From assembly GCA_022818135.1 (NCBI GenBank), contig JAFMSR010000010.1:11802385-11866384 (forward strand): a DNA stretch of 64,000 nucleotides. The letters are read 5' to 3'. Within the stretch, counting starts at the first letter, position 1; the number at the start of each line of letters is the position of its first letter. The notes beneath the pieces are model-generated. The model was given only the letters and a program-made list of their open reading frames with translations, was not told where the DNA came from and did not search any database. Position numbers and translations under genes: made by a program. This DNA comes from Saxidomus purpurata. Its lineage: Eukaryota > Mollusca > Bivalvia > Venerida > Veneridae. Of the stretch, positions 22,190 through 35,500 are shown one piece after another.

Positions 22190-22460
22190 TACTATTAAAT
22201 GCATTTTTGTGATATCACGTATTTCGTCCATGTATACATGATACCACCAATTCGATGGGTGATATCACCTAGTAAGACCTATTTGACTTTTATTGTTTGA
22301 ATTTACTCAGGTTATTTGTTAAAAGATTTTTTAATACGTAATATCACCTATTCCGATAGGCATTTCGCCTATTCCATTTCGATTTGGTGACATCACATAT
22401 TCAAAGGCAATAAGTGATATCACCTTTTCGAATATCACGCATTCCCTTTGAATATAATGA
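22190..22460. repeat. Degenerate short-period repeat around GATATCAC
   Basis: At least seven copies of 'GATATCAC' or its complement (GTGATATC) occur with 'TATTC', 'TTCGAA' and 'CGTATT' between them, every 20-45 bases. The motif is partly palindromic. No unit is exactly conserved. Confidence 0.55.
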
Positions 22461-23394
22461 TATCACAAACGTGCACAAAATAGTAAAGCTGGGTCCAATA
22501 GAGATAAAGGTATCTACTGACCGTTCTGAAGTAATTTAACCCTCCAAATAGGAGGTCTTTTGGAAACCGAGACATTGAAATATCAATTTACATTAGTTGT
22601 ATGGTTCCGTAACGCCGTATTCAACATCCACACGCATCCGTCACATGCAACGTCCAACCCTACAGCAAATGGAAATTGAGATTTTCAATGTTCCAAAAAA
22701 AAGTTAAATATTGCAACCCGAAACAAGTTGATATGAGGAGTTTACACATCGCCTGGCGCCATTTTTTTTGTTTGCATACACTACAAATAACACTAACACA
22801 TAATATTTCTGTTTTTAGTATCTAATTATTTTCAAAATGTATAATCACAAATTTAAGTAGTCCTCCATATATAACTAATCTTGTATTTGTATGATGGTTA
22901 TACTCTTATTTACATATGTGACTACTCATCGCCGAATCTAACCTCTTTCAACAGAATTATCATTCATCAAAGAAAAATATAACAGTCATTGGGGTGCAAA
23001 AGACCTACAAATTAAGAAACACTAACACATACTATTTTTGCTGTTCATCAGCCAAAGGCATTGCTAATCATTATTGTTGCTATTGTTGTTGTTGTATTGA
23101 AATTTAAATCCATCGTTATAACAGTGTAAACTATAGCTTGACAGTTTGGAGAACGTATATGCTTTATGCTGCAAACATTAAGTGAGCGGAACGAAACACC
23201 AGAAATGGAAGCTGAGACGTGTTTTTATTGATTGTTTTCTTCATACAAGGCGGTACGTCTTAATATCGAGCGGAACTTTACTGTATTACATAAAATAACT
23301 CTGTGCAGTATGTGGAGATAAGATTTTATAAAAACTCCTACAGATGTCAACGTAAAATAATCTCCTCCGGGTGTGGATAATTTTGACCTCAGTG

Positions 23395-23880
23395 ACATAA
23401 TATGGACAATCTTGGTATAGAACTGCAAGGCCATGCTACACAACTACAAGTTTTTTTTATAAAATAAGTGTGTCAGTGTCAATTTTGACCAAAGGGGCAT
23501 ACTTCGAACAATCTTGGTAGAGGACCACTTGGTAATGCTACACACCAACTATCTAAGCTCTGTACTTTTCAGTATTTTCATATACAAAACTATGTAAGAC
23601 ATATCCCTAGAAGCATACTTTGAACAAACTTGATAGACAACCACCAAACAATGCTACACACCTGATATAAAAGTTGTAGGCCTTGGAGTTTCTGAGAAGA
23701 TTTTTTTATGCTTTACTATATATTTCTATGTAAAATATATGACCCCCAGGCGGGGCCAATTTTAACCCCAAGTGCAAATTTGAATAAACTTGATAGAGGT
23801 CCGCTAGACACTGCCACACACCTAAATTAAAATCTAAGTTCTTTGCCTTGCGATTTTGGAGAATATGTTTAACATTTTCC
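23395..23880 (+). repeat. Bivalve repeat R3, tandem ~120-155-bp units
   Basis: The phrase 'caatcttggta(g)a..ac..c.....aatgctacacac' recurs about four times, each with 'ttttgacc' before and 'gcctt..gttttt.gagaa' after. The same phrases occur at 36720-36860 and, reversed, at 46740-46860. Confidence 0.65.
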
Positions 23881-24699
23881 TATCTGTTTCCTTTACAGTT
23901 CAAATGAAGTCACCACTAAATCAAAGTAAGTAAAATCTTTTTCACTGCGTAAAATACTACTGTAGCATGAACATAACTTCAATTTAATTCTTTTTTAACA
24001 TGCATGATTTGTTTAAGAATTGTTTGTGTTTCCAGTGGTATAGTCGAGGTAAAGCAGACAGCACGAACCTCTGAGTGCGCGGACTAGACATTCATTTACG
24101 GATTGACTTTGTGAACGCACCTTCTGATGCTTTCAGAGATACAGAATTTATTCACGTATTGTTTAGGGAATATGAATTGAGTGTATGACGTAACGAATGC
24201 TGTTCCGGTTTTATTTTAAGTTATACTTCAACAGTTTCTAAACATACGCAAAAAGGGGGCATACTCTAAAAAAGGGGGTCATCCCCAATACAATTTGTCG
24301 TCCTAGGCCTTGATTACTTTACAAACATATTTCAAATTACTAAAAATTCGCTCAAACGCAGGCAACATAGTAAATGTGTCTGAACGGTTTGAAGGACTTT
24401 GTCATATCGTTGGCTAAGAACATATTTGCCAAAAATGATATAGAAGAAACTGGTGCAAAGAGAAGTGTTAATGCTGTCCTGGTAGAGAATCTTGACGTAA
24501 TTGTGTATAAGTTACGAAGACACGTGTTTGTTCAATGCGCTTGTTAAGTTAATGTTTTAAACAACAGTACATCAATTGGTCACCCGTTAAGTTGTTAATG
24601 ATTCACAATTTGAGGTCCATTATGCCAGTATTCCCCTACCCTTCAGCACCTTAAGAGTAATGCTCACACCAAGAAAATGTAAGAAAGAGAAATAAAATA

Positions 24700-24948
24700 T
24701 ATGCATAGTATAAGTCATGGTTCTTGGGCACTACACTCTACTTTAAGGACGCAATTTGAATGAATTTCAGAGTTATGCCCCGGACAGGAAAATTATACAA
24801 AGGGGATGATTAAAAATTAGGCACTTCCTCTCACTGTTTGAAGTTTGGGCACTGCACTTTGCCATAATGTCCTCTCTCGTGGTATGCATTTTGAACAAAC
24901 TCCTTCAGTTCTTCCGTAAAAAAAATGTAAGAAAGGGGATAATTAAAA
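24700..24948 (+). repeat. Diverged copy of the 143-bp R4 repeat family
   Basis: 'tcatggttcttgggcactac', 'ctctactttaag', 'agttatgccccggacaggaa' and then a second partial unit ('ggcactgcactttgcc') echo the units at 43.5-44.7 kb. More diverged copies lie at 1830-2240 and 25670-25890. Confidence 0.55.
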
Positions 24949-25417
24949 ATTCTAACACGATCCGCAATTTTTCGTATACAGATATAGAGGGAAAGAAGCT
25001 ATACATTATTTTACGATAAAATACAGATTTTATTTAAGAAATAAATGTATCCCTTTATCGTTTAATAAAATACAGTGACTGTCAGGAATTCGAATGCGTA
25101 GTAATTAAATCACGATTGCGCAGCTAAAGTGATTTAATTTTTCGCATCCGAACAACTGGCTGTATTTTATTCCACGATGAAATACAGAGATGCATTCATT
25201 CTAACACGAAATTGTCTTTGAAAAATAGCACGAACAATGTTCGACGCGTAGCAACATTCCATAGTTACTTACAAGCACGGAATGCGATTGAACGCTTGCG
25301 ACATTTACCGTGCCAACGTTAAAATGTCCGTGAAAAACGTGATGTATTTTATCGTAAACTAATGTATGGCTTCTTTCCTTCTATATCTATACGAAAAGTT
25401 GCAGGTCGTGTTAGAAT
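24949..25417. mobile_element. TIR element/MITE with ~75-bp inverted ends
   Basis: The left end 'ATTCTAACACGATCCGCAAT' and onward ('ttcgtatacagatatagag', 'gaaagaagctatacatt', 'ttacgataaaataca') is repeated inverted at 25340-25417. A third partial end ('cattctaacacgaaa') occurs at about 25197, so an older copy may be nested. There is no coding sequence. Confidence 0.78.
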
Positions 25418-25669
25418 GAACGATAAAATGCATGGACACATTAATTATTGCGGGCCGCAGCAGCGGCCCGCTATATTTAATACGTGGTTGGAAAATGTAA
25501 CATGTAGGTGAAGTAGTGTATAGTTCTTTGAACAAAATGTTATGAAAATCGCTTAGGAAGTTACGATAAAGAATGGGTTAAATCACTGTTTATTGTGTAG
25601 CTTTAAAATTGTAAAAAAAAATGATATTTCTATCTTTTATACATGTAAAACGTCAAATAAATAAAGCAT

Positions 25670-25890
25670 AGTAATGTTATGGTCATATACATTGCACTTT
25701 CTCTCACTGTGCTCTATCGCTACATATGAAGTATCAAGTAAATTTTTTGCCATTATGCTCCGGACAAGAAACTTCAATAAAGGGAAATATTTCCAAAAAT
25801 TAGGCAATATAGGATTATCGTTCTTGGGCGCTGTACTACTCCTTCATATCCTAGCTCTCATTGTGTGCAATTTAAACGAATTTCCTACAG
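25670..25890 (+). repeat. Diverged R4 repeat copy
   Basis: 'tgcactttctctcactgtgc', 'gaagtatcaagta', 'attatgctccggacaagaaa' and 'ttcttgggcgctgta' match the R4 consensus order. The open frame here is repeat-derived and not a gene. Confidence 0.55.
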
Positions 25891-25999
25891 TACTTGTGAT
25901 AAAACTTATTTAGATCTTTTTATAATATTATAAAACAAAATCAGATGCTGATCTTCATTTTTAGGACTTTCTTTGAGTATATTATATTTTTTTTACATT

Positions 26000-28900
26000 T
26001 TGTCGAAATACTTATATATTTGTGTCATAATCAAGTGGATACTTTTGAGACTGTTATAAAAAACAAACATGTAGGCTGACAGCTGCAAAATTCTGTCTTA
26101 CATCATTTAGATCGGGACCAAAACATTTTCTCAACAAAGTATTTCTACTTAATCATGTTAGTCCTTCCTTTTACAAAACACTTCGTTAAACTGATCGACT
26201 GACATAATCAGATTTTGGGTCAGTCCTTAATATGACACAAACTCACACCCAGTACTACCCCTGTTACTCATATTGACTTCTCATTTCATAGAAAAAAAAA
26301 TGAATTAAATATTGTACTCGGACAGTTTTATATCAATTAAAATAATTGTCACCAAATTTTCCCCAATTCTACTATGCAGGTTCAATTAATGGCAGTGGCT
26401 AGGTAGCCGGATCCGAACAATATTTTATACGGAATAACGCGGGTTCATTCTTGAATACATTAGAGTTTCGATGATATCAGATTAATTTCGAGTCATGTGA
26501 GTGGAAAAGTAAATATTTCAAATAAATACTTTGCTAAGCTTTTTTAAAACGTCGAGCCGAACATCTGAATCACGCGACATTTTAGTTTGTGACGTCATAT
26601 GGATTCGTGCTCGATTAGATTTAAATGTTACAGAAAGCAAGAGAAATCAGCCTATGATAAAATCATGATAATAATGATAATATAGTTCATTTCCTTAATT
26701 AAATACTATAGTTATCGAATGGTTCCAATCAGTCAAAAATGCCATACTCCTGTTTCACGCTCTGGTATTAACTATCACTTGTTATTGAAACAAAACTTAA
26801 CATCTCTCGATTTTCGAAAAAAAACTTCGTAGCACTACTCATCGTGTATTTTTCTTTCAAGCTGAACTTTTTGTGAGACAGGTGACCAGTACCAAACTTA
26901 GGTGGACGATATACATGTAGAGGTTAAATTTTAGGATTTTAAAGTTTTATTTCTATTCTCAATTATGGAAATTCTTCTAAAAAAGTGAGCTTTAATAATT
27001 CAAGTAGCGAGTTTGTTTACTTGAAAAGACCACATGGAAGCCGCAAATTAAAGTGCGAAAAGCATTTAGTCAACAGACAATCATTTAACTGTTGATACTT
27101 AATTTCTTGACACATTATACAAAGTCAATTTTAACACACACACACACAAAAGAGAGAGAGAAACAAAACAACTTACTCAGGTTAGTCCCTATAAATCCGG
27201 TATTATAACACAACACAGTTTAATAGCGATTTACAATAGTTTTTGTATCTAAGTTATCTAAGTTCATTATGAATGTTCATCTCCACCATCCGAGTTTTTA
27301 TACCCGAACAATCATTTAATCTCAATTGAGTGTTTTCGCACTTTAGTGTAATACATTTGTAATAGATAATTATGCCGGCTGTTATCTTTATTCAATTCTA
27401 AAAGATCATCTTTTGATTAAGATATCAAAGATTCCGTTAACGAAATGTTTTCTCATGTTAATGTAATTAATAAAGTATCATCAGTTTTATGACAAATTAT
27501 ATCATTGTCTGCAATTAAAAGATTTATGTAATTGGATAATCAATTTAAATGAATTATCATATTAATTACTTTAATTCTTGTAATTACTCATTTTGTTTTC
27601 AATGGGTTATGATGTTTATTTATTTATTTCTTTATATATTTATTTCTTTATTTATTTCAAGTACACGGAAAATTATTCACAATCAATCTGGTTATACGGA
27701 CCTATTATGGCACAAATGAAATGTAGTAAAGAAATTAATTCAATTTTTTTCATTTCTTAAGACCAAATTCTTATATAAGATATTCTGTCTAGGGGTAAAA
27801 CATAAAGGCGAACGTTACTGCAATCCATAAATGAGCTAAAGTATTAAGTCCATAAACGCCATCAGACTTAAATTTGTACAATTAGTGCTTTTCTGTTTGG
27901 TGACACGGAAAAAGATTGTGTACGTTTTTTTATTTTATTGTTTTTGTTCAGGCATTATATTGACAATACTTAGGTTTTCATCTTCCCCCCAATTTACTCA
28001 ATACATTGTCCGAAGTCACAACTTCTCAAACCAAACTTTTAACGACGTAACCATGCAGATGACAAAACTACATGTAGCTTTCCCTCCCCGTGTCGTGTAC
28101 CACAACAAGCAGCACTATAGAGGGTCACCAAACTGAAAATCACTAAACATGTGGTGTATTCTTACGAAATTGTCGTTGTTTTTATCTTACAGAGTTTGCT
28201 AAGACCTTTTCAGTAGAATGCCTAGAGCATACAAAATGGTGTTTCTTGTTAGTACACGCAGCTATTTGATTATGCATTATAACATTCTTTCATCAGCATT
28301 ATATAGTTCTATGAGGTTTAATTGAATCAGTTTGGTTTCTATTTATATTGTTGTCATGGCGATGCTGATGAATCTGTATCCTATGGATAATTTCATTGTA
28401 CGAAGTATTTACCCCGTGGTGGTTGTATCAAATTTGGGCATTTCTATAATTCACAGTACTAGTGATGGTACCATTGTTGTTCTATATAGCCGTGTACTTT
28501 GTAATAAGGAGAATTTTAATAACATTAGATATGTGTAAAATGATCTTGTCAGGCTGCAATAGGGAGATCGTTGTAGCGCCCAGAGTGGCTACATCCCTCG
28601 ACTGTATAAATTCACACGTATAGACAAAATAGCCAATTGTGTTAATGCAGTGCTTTAAATTGAAGATTCAAAAACCCGCCCGTCCTCCTCTTCCTGACAT
28701 AAGGTACCAGGCAGCCACGTGGGATTAACCAATTCCGTGTCAGCATTTCCATGAGACCCCGTTTGCTCCTTTTCGCTACCTCAAGTATACTGGACACATT
28801 TGCACGAAGAAGAACCGGGAGAATTTACACAAAGATGGGCACTTGTTTTGACAGAGCTGTTTTTGACTGTGAAACATCTTGAGAAAAATATTTGAATCGT

Positions 28901-30020
28901 TTGTCTTAAAAAAGAACGTTCCTATACTGCATCTAGTGCCTTCTTACTGCAACTGAATTCTTAAAATAGCAATATTTTTAATTTTAACGTCAGTTATGCC
29001 GATTACTTTCACCAGACAATGTCAAAATAATAAGTTTCATGTTTTTGCTTATATATCTTATCATTTCTTTTTACGAGGCATAAATGGAAGAGACTTTCAG
29101 TTAGAAGGCACATGTTTACTGTTGCTTTACAATAAGCTAAATGTACATTCCTGGCTCAGTGATCGAAAGTGGACTATGTCTAACGGATCATGAATATACA
29201 AATCATAACATAAAACTTATACACAGCAAAATTTCAATCTTAAAAAAAACATACTTCAGCTTACGAGAAACTAAAACAACTACAATATACATAAAATAAA
29301 CGTATCTACAAATGACAACTTAACGGCTAGACCTGCAATATCTATGCTAAAGTCACATTTTATAGGTCCCTAGCTATGGATCTTTATCAATATTACGGTA
29401 TTCTACTACACCTTATCATTTCTTAGATGTGATTTCACACAAAAGCTCAATATCCTCTTTTTCAGTGAGTCTTGCAGTTATTAATGACATTCACACTCAT
29501 TAAAGCATATTGTCTATACTGGAGTGGCGTCGGTAACCAGGGCATTTTTTTAAAAGATAAAAATTAACACAGGGACAAGGGAATTTTGTAAGGGCTGTAA
29601 CAAGGGGAAGGAAAAATCATCATCGGAAACAAAGTGCATAAAATGATTTTCATTTCCTATACATTTTCACAATCTTGGTAAATAAAATTGTTAATTTTCA
29701 TTGATTTCGAATGGGAAGAATGTTAACTTTCATTAATTTACTATAAATATTTACATGTCTTTCAAAAGGCTAAAATATTCCTTCTCATCGATTTCTAGTA
29801 ATTTTTGCACAATTTCGTGGATAAAATGTTAAATTTAATTAATTTCATGTTAGTTTTCACATTTTTAAAAATATGTTTTAATTTATATTACTAATGATAC
29901 GCAAAGCGTCTTACACATTCAAACTTCGCGCCTCTCAACCATTGCTATATGACATCTCTTTTTATTTTTGTCGTGATAGCAATCAATCTCAGAAAAGGTA
30001 ACTGAAGGACCATCTTACGA
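26000..30020. other. Non-coding stretch with simple repeats
   Basis: A (CA)n(GA)n tract lies at 27134-27162 and a TTTA-rich run at 27615-27660. A few open frames up to 83 codons lack recognisable domains. Nothing else seen. Confidence 0.45.
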
Positions 30021-30027
30021 ACATATA

Positions 30028-30095
30028 ATACCTCGGCAGAATGCTTCGCATCTTTGATGTAGGGTAACGGAATCTGCCGAGGACTTCCGATTAAT
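30028..30095. repeat. Small hairpin repeat R5, copy 1
   Basis: 'cctcggcaga' and 'tctgccgagg' arms surround 'atgcttcgcatc...gtaacggaa'. The same design ('atcggcaga', 'taacggagtctgccgatgat' on the minus strand) is found at 48893-48960. Confidence 0.6.
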
Positions 30096-30954
30096 ACTCA
30101 GGCCCCAGTTTCACAAAAACTTAAGCCACTTCTCAGTTGAGTAAATTATTTTTAAATCTAATTTTCACTAAAAATAAAGATACGTTTGTTGTCATTTTTT
30201 AACAATAGCTTATTTGTTAATGAATTATCATTTTGAAGAAAAAGTGTAAAATACCAAATACAAGTCAAATACAATGTATAAGCACACATTCATTTGAGCA
30301 CGACTCAATTTAATTAATTAAAGTAAATACGATTCTGAAATACTTATTTAAATGAATAAACTTAGTATGCAAGGGGCATATAATTGTTGAAATAAGTTGA
30401 ACATTACTGTAATTATTTATTTACCTGAAATTCGACTCTGTGTTAATCAATTCTGCTAAGTTGTACCACAAAACTATCCAGCTGTTTATGAGAACAATCG
30501 TTACAATTTTAGTTAGTGTCTTCACAACATTTATGCGTGCAACAATATCACAGGTCTGTCGTAGTATGCCAATTTAAGATTACCATTAAACTCTGCTATA
30601 GTGAGAGATTGCACAGGTGAGATAAGCGTCAACTATCAGTGTTGCTGAGACCAAGGATGAACTGATTAGTAATGATTACCTACAGTTAAATAAAAAACGA
30701 CAATCACGTTTCAACTTAAAAAGATGGCATTTATCCCCATTTAATCAAAAGGCTTATCAGCAAACCAGATGAAAGACTACACAACATATCACATATAAAC
30801 TAGTTTTTGTTAGTTGTATTGAACTCGGAAAGCGAAGATGAGAATTCAAACCCGAAAGCATTTTATACATGCATAAATTAAGCTAAATATGAATATATCT
30901 TGGCTCTTCATATGAAGAACTATGTTCAAATTCAATCAAGTGCTATGTAAGGCC

Positions 30955-30986
30955 AGGTCTTTCAAATAATACTATTTGAAAGACCT
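30955..30986. repeat. Short perfect hairpin
   Basis: Arms 'aggtctttcaaata' and its complement (14 bp each) surround a 4-base loop. No associated U-tract or gene suggests a terminator role. Confidence 0.65.
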
Positions 30987-31394
30987 TGGTAAGGCAACGA
31001 TATTGTACTGTGTTCAATACTTAAAGTACTCACACAGACTGTGTCCCAGTAGATAATAATACACATATATACAACTAACATCATGGTGATATATTTGTTA
31101 GCAGGTATACAAACCAATCAGACTTAAGTGCAAGATATCATGAAGTTAAGCTTTGATTGGCTGGCGGAAAGGTCGTATGAACGTGACCTCTATCGGTCAT
31201 AGCGTAGCTGTCTTGAAGAGATGGTTTAAATCAGATTGATATGCGAACCAAGTTTTTAATTAAGCAACTGATAAAACTATTTACATATAAATGTTCTGAC
31301 AAACAGGTACACTTCTTAATTTACAAAAAGGACAACCAAAAGCTTCGTGTAATACTTATCATTACAATAATAAATAAACGACATTTGTTTGTTT

Positions 31395-31522
31395 TGAGTG
31401 GATATGGCATATATCTCACCGATCGAGAAGTGATACAATTGTAATATTTTCAAGAGCGCGAAGCGCGAGTTAAAATGAGAAAGTTGTATTACTTTGAGTT
31501 GAGATATATTCCATATCTACAC
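31395..31522. repeat. Hairpin repeat with GCGCGAAGCGCG core
   Basis: 'gatatggcatatatctca' pairs with 'tgagatatattccatatc', and the centre contains 'gagcgcgaagcgcgag', itself a hairpin. It is non-coding and resembles a short MITE. Confidence 0.6.
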
Positions 31523-31643
31523 AAAACTAACAAATTTTCTTTTTATTTTATGCTAACTATTAAAATAAAAGCAAAACTATGTATATGCACTACTTGAAAA
31601 AGTAGTACCGGCAGACCTATATCACCCACACTGTGACTGATAT

Positions 31644-31645
<2 letters not shown>

Positions 31646-31680
<35 letters not shown>
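31646..31680. repeat. (AT)n microsatellite
   Basis: This is a pure alternating AT run of about 35 bases, upstream (plus sense) of the last exon of the claudin-like gene. Confidence 0.95.
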
Positions 31681-31682
<2 letters not shown>

Positions 31683-32094
31683 TCACTCTATATTTCACTG
31701 ATATAACACAGTATTTCATTAATTAGCATAAAATAAATGATTATATTTTGTTTGTATTTGTTGTTCTTAACACTTCTTCGAAACATTATTTCAGTTATGT
31801 ACAGATGGACAGTTTATTTAACTACACGTTAGTGGGAAAAACCAGTACGACCACCTACAAGAATTATCTACCAACTTCCCCACATTGTATTTGTTGTCAT
31901 AAGTTGGGGAAAACTTGTTAAATAATATATCATACGTCATTCATAAGGTATAACTATAAATAGATTAAAAAGACACTTCAAAGTGTTCCAAAATGAATTT
32001 CAACCAATATAATATGAGTGAAAAATAGAAATATTTCACAGAAGATTTACTTGAATAGTTACAGGCCAATCTTCTAGCAAGGAGAATTGAAGAG

Positions 32095-32513
32095 CTAATT
32101 TTGCTTCATTGGAGAAAATACCCTTGTGATGTTGATTTTTCTCAAGAAGAAGAACACATTTCCACTCTCCCGGTCACGAACAGCGACAACCTGCTCTACA
32201 CTTTCGTGCTGGGCTTCAACATGCACTTCTTGTTGTCTAGGTTGATACGGAGCAACGCTCCCGCCACCACTAGCATAGGATGTCACACTTGATACACTAG
32301 AACCTCCTCCTCTTGTGTTGGATGGCGCCACGCCTGATGGCATTGAAGGAAGGCCAGCGTCATCTTTAAATCCCTTACACCCCAAATAACAGATAGGAAT
32401 CGTTAGCATGGTTATCAGGCATCCTGCTGTAAGACACAGGTAGAAGGAGTAGCCGAGCTCAGAGGTAGAGAATGTCGTAGCTACTATTATACAACCGATA
32501 ATACTGAATAATC
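32095..32513 (-). CDS. Claudin-like protein, exon 3 (TM4 and cytoplasmic tail)
   Basis: The acceptor is 'ttattccag' before GATTATTCAG. It encodes 'GLFSIIGCIIVATTFSTSEL', then 'GYSFYLCLTAGCLITMLTIP' and a tail rich in Ser, Gly and Gln ('SSVSSVTSYASGGGS', 'RQQEVHVEAQHESVEQVV'). TAG is at 32095-32097. The tail shows no PDZ-binding terminus (ends MKQN). Confidence 0.8.
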
Positions 32514-35500
32514 CTGGAATAAAATAACACTCAGCTATTCAGTCAATTAAATGAGTTTTTTTCCTCTCTTATAGGTTCCTCGATGCCATCATAATTGCAA
32601 TAATTCGACAAGTTCATTTCGACACCAATACTGATCTGTCAGTGGTTAACAAAAAGGGTTCATTTAAGACGCAGGTGTATTTAGAGACAGAATACATTGA
32701 TAAAAAGCAAATTTTTACCTTGCCTTTAGCGAACTCCTGATAAAATTACTACCCAATAGACGCCGAATCGTTAATTTGGGCAGATCAGGTCCCGTGCTTA
32801 TTAACTATTTTCATGCTAAGCTGAGTTTAAGCTCAAAATGATTTTGTCACATCTAGCACTGTCTATTATAAGAAACAAAAGAACTATAGGTTAGAAGTCG
32901 TTTACCTGCAACAGGATACAGCATTAAACAACACCCTACCAAACCGGACCAACATCCCACATCGTCATCATCGTCATCACTACAACAGGGAGCGCAGCAC
33001 AGGAAAAATACAGTAAGAAATATCACCATAGAAGACGTAGCATGCAAACCTAAAGCTCGAACGTCCAGCTCTGAAAAGGAACCGTAGTATTGTACATGTA
33101 AATTTCTATTTCACTAATAATTTTACGAACGTTTTTGTTAATTATTTCTTATGTTCGTTTGTGATGTGTTTTGGTCCTGTTTATTTCCGGTAGGCACCTT
33201 TTGCTTCGGTCCAAATTCATAAATAATTCCCAGCAGGAATCTTTTAAACTTACAAATTCTGTTCTCAGTAAGGAAGAAATAAGATCTGGCATTCATATTC
33301 TGATAAACTGCATGGGAAGAATTTACCTACGTGTATCTGATTTAGAGGTGCATTGTTGTCTAGCTGTCAATTTCAAATCATAAAAATCACCTGAAAGTGC
33401 TATATCAAGTTTGCAGCATGTACTGGCATGAAACTAGTTTCCGACAAAAACAATTCTGTATATTTAAAAACACAATTTGTCTTGTAAACAAAATCATCTA
33501 CTTATTTACAAACGTAAGTCAACCCCTTTTTAATGATGTAAACAAGACCAGTGTCTTTTGCGCATGCGTACCAAAATTGGGACTCCGAAAGAATAGCATA
33601 ACTAGTAATTAATGTTAATTAAGGTTTTGAAAAATCAATGTATCTCAGCTTATTAGATAATGTAAATCACAGAAATGTTTTAGCTAAAATAATTCTTAGT
33701 TCTCACAAATTACAAATTGAATCAGGAAGACACAGGGGTATTGAAAGAAGTCAAAGAAAATGTACATTATGTACGACCAATGATATCGAAGATGAATTTC
33801 ATTTTATACTTATATGCCCTATGTATAGTGATTTTAGAAGTATATATATTTCAAGGTACTTTACAATTAACCCTAGTGTTTATAAATTCATACAATTGTT
33901 AAATTCAGATAGAAAATCGGTATTGCGAAAGTTGGCAATATTTTGTATCAGAGCGTTTGAAAGGCGTGATAATAATATGGAGTAAAACGTCTCTACCAGT
34001 ATTTAATTTTATAAAAGTCAAGGTAATAAGGGTATCATATTGTGTTTTGTATTGTGACCTTATGCTTTTTATTAACTTTATAATTATGTTGTTATCTCAT
34101 TCACGCAAATCAGATCTCATAGTTTGTAGGATTTTGTTTGATTATCCACTGTCAGTCCAATAGATCAATAACATTAGTTTATATTCTGCAACCTCTAACA
34201 CTGGATTTTAAAGGCAAGAAACGCATCGGACTTTATAATATATAGTAGGCAAGAATAGACTGTAAATATAATTCTGTTCTATGATAAGTAGGTAACTACT
34301 GTGTTGCTGGCACTCTCAAACTTTTACAAAATACGACTTGTTTATTCAAGAAACTATTTAAACGTTGCTTGAGAGTATCATTCTTTTTGATAGTTTATAT
34401 TTTCTGATATGTTTATTACTTCTTAACGCATGTACTGCTCTTTACATGTATGTAACATTTATGTTATGACGATGAGTAATGTGCTCAAGTCAAAATAAAC
34501 TATATGTTCTGTTCTGTTTCTGTTCTGTTAATTTCTTAAGGTATAGTACCAGTTTCCGACATAACTTTATCTGAACAGTTTTGCAACCATAAATTATTTA
34601 AATCAATTAGAACTTTTATTCTCTAAAATATAATTTCGTATCCCTACTTTTCCGACTGTTTATTATCCGTTACGTGTCGCCCCATTTCGTATATCACTGT
34701 ATTATCATTTCACAACACTTGAACTGTGCTATGTTTGGCATGCAATTCTTGTTTATCAGAACAATTTGATTTAAAAAAGTGAATTGACAATAAATTAATT
34801 GAAAAATAAGCATTTCAGAGGAGATTTAGAAAGTCGTCTGTTTTCCGGAACTGCCATTTAGATTGGGAACCACAGCGGTTGTCTCCCGCGCATGCGCAAA
34901 TGCCCCACATGTTAACATGTGACAGAGATAAATAATATGTACAATTTCTTTGAAAGTTCTTATCTTTCGTGTGCTGCTTATTTAGATGATGTCGTTCGTA
35001 ACTCTATGGTACTCCTATTCGTAAGAGTAACGCAAAAGTTATGATGACGGATACTTGTACGATTCGGGTACTGGTCAAGTGTCTCTTTTGGCTGAATATA
35101 TTTAAATATTTTTTTCAGTACATGACAAGTATTCAGATTAAATGTGATTGTGCCATGCTCTCACTAAAACGGCAGACGTATCTGGAGGAATGCAGGCCTG
35201 CGCAAGAAGGCTCAGAGAACCGGAAAATGAAAATCAAGGTAGGTTTCAATATATAATGATGTTAGCTTTCTGACACCTAAGGTGTAGGTCACAGTTCAAA
35301 TCCCGCCAACATAGTTTGACAAGGGCATCTACAATCTATTATTTCAACATGGTACTGGTCAGAACCCAGGATGCTGTCATCCAATGAAAAATGAATAAGT
35401 TTAAACTAAATAATCTGCACACTATTTCAAAGGATATCAACAACATTACACCATTGAAGCCTATATTACATGTATCCTTGGTGTCTCTTAAGATAAATTT

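Noticed and set aside
27885..28136. Open frame with 'TRKKIVYVFLFYCFCSGIIL', like a Golgi type II membrane anchor
   Set aside because: It starts with GTG, has no ATG and no partner exon with a catalytic domain. A hydrophobic stretch alone is weak evidence.
30955..30986. Hairpin as a transcription terminator
   Set aside because: Intrinsic terminators are bacterial; here there is no U-tract and the setting is eukaryotic.
35255..35345. tRNA-like B-box ('gttcaaatcccgcc') as a tRNA or SINE head
   Set aside because: There is no convincing A-box or acceptor stem, and a single B-box match is common by chance.
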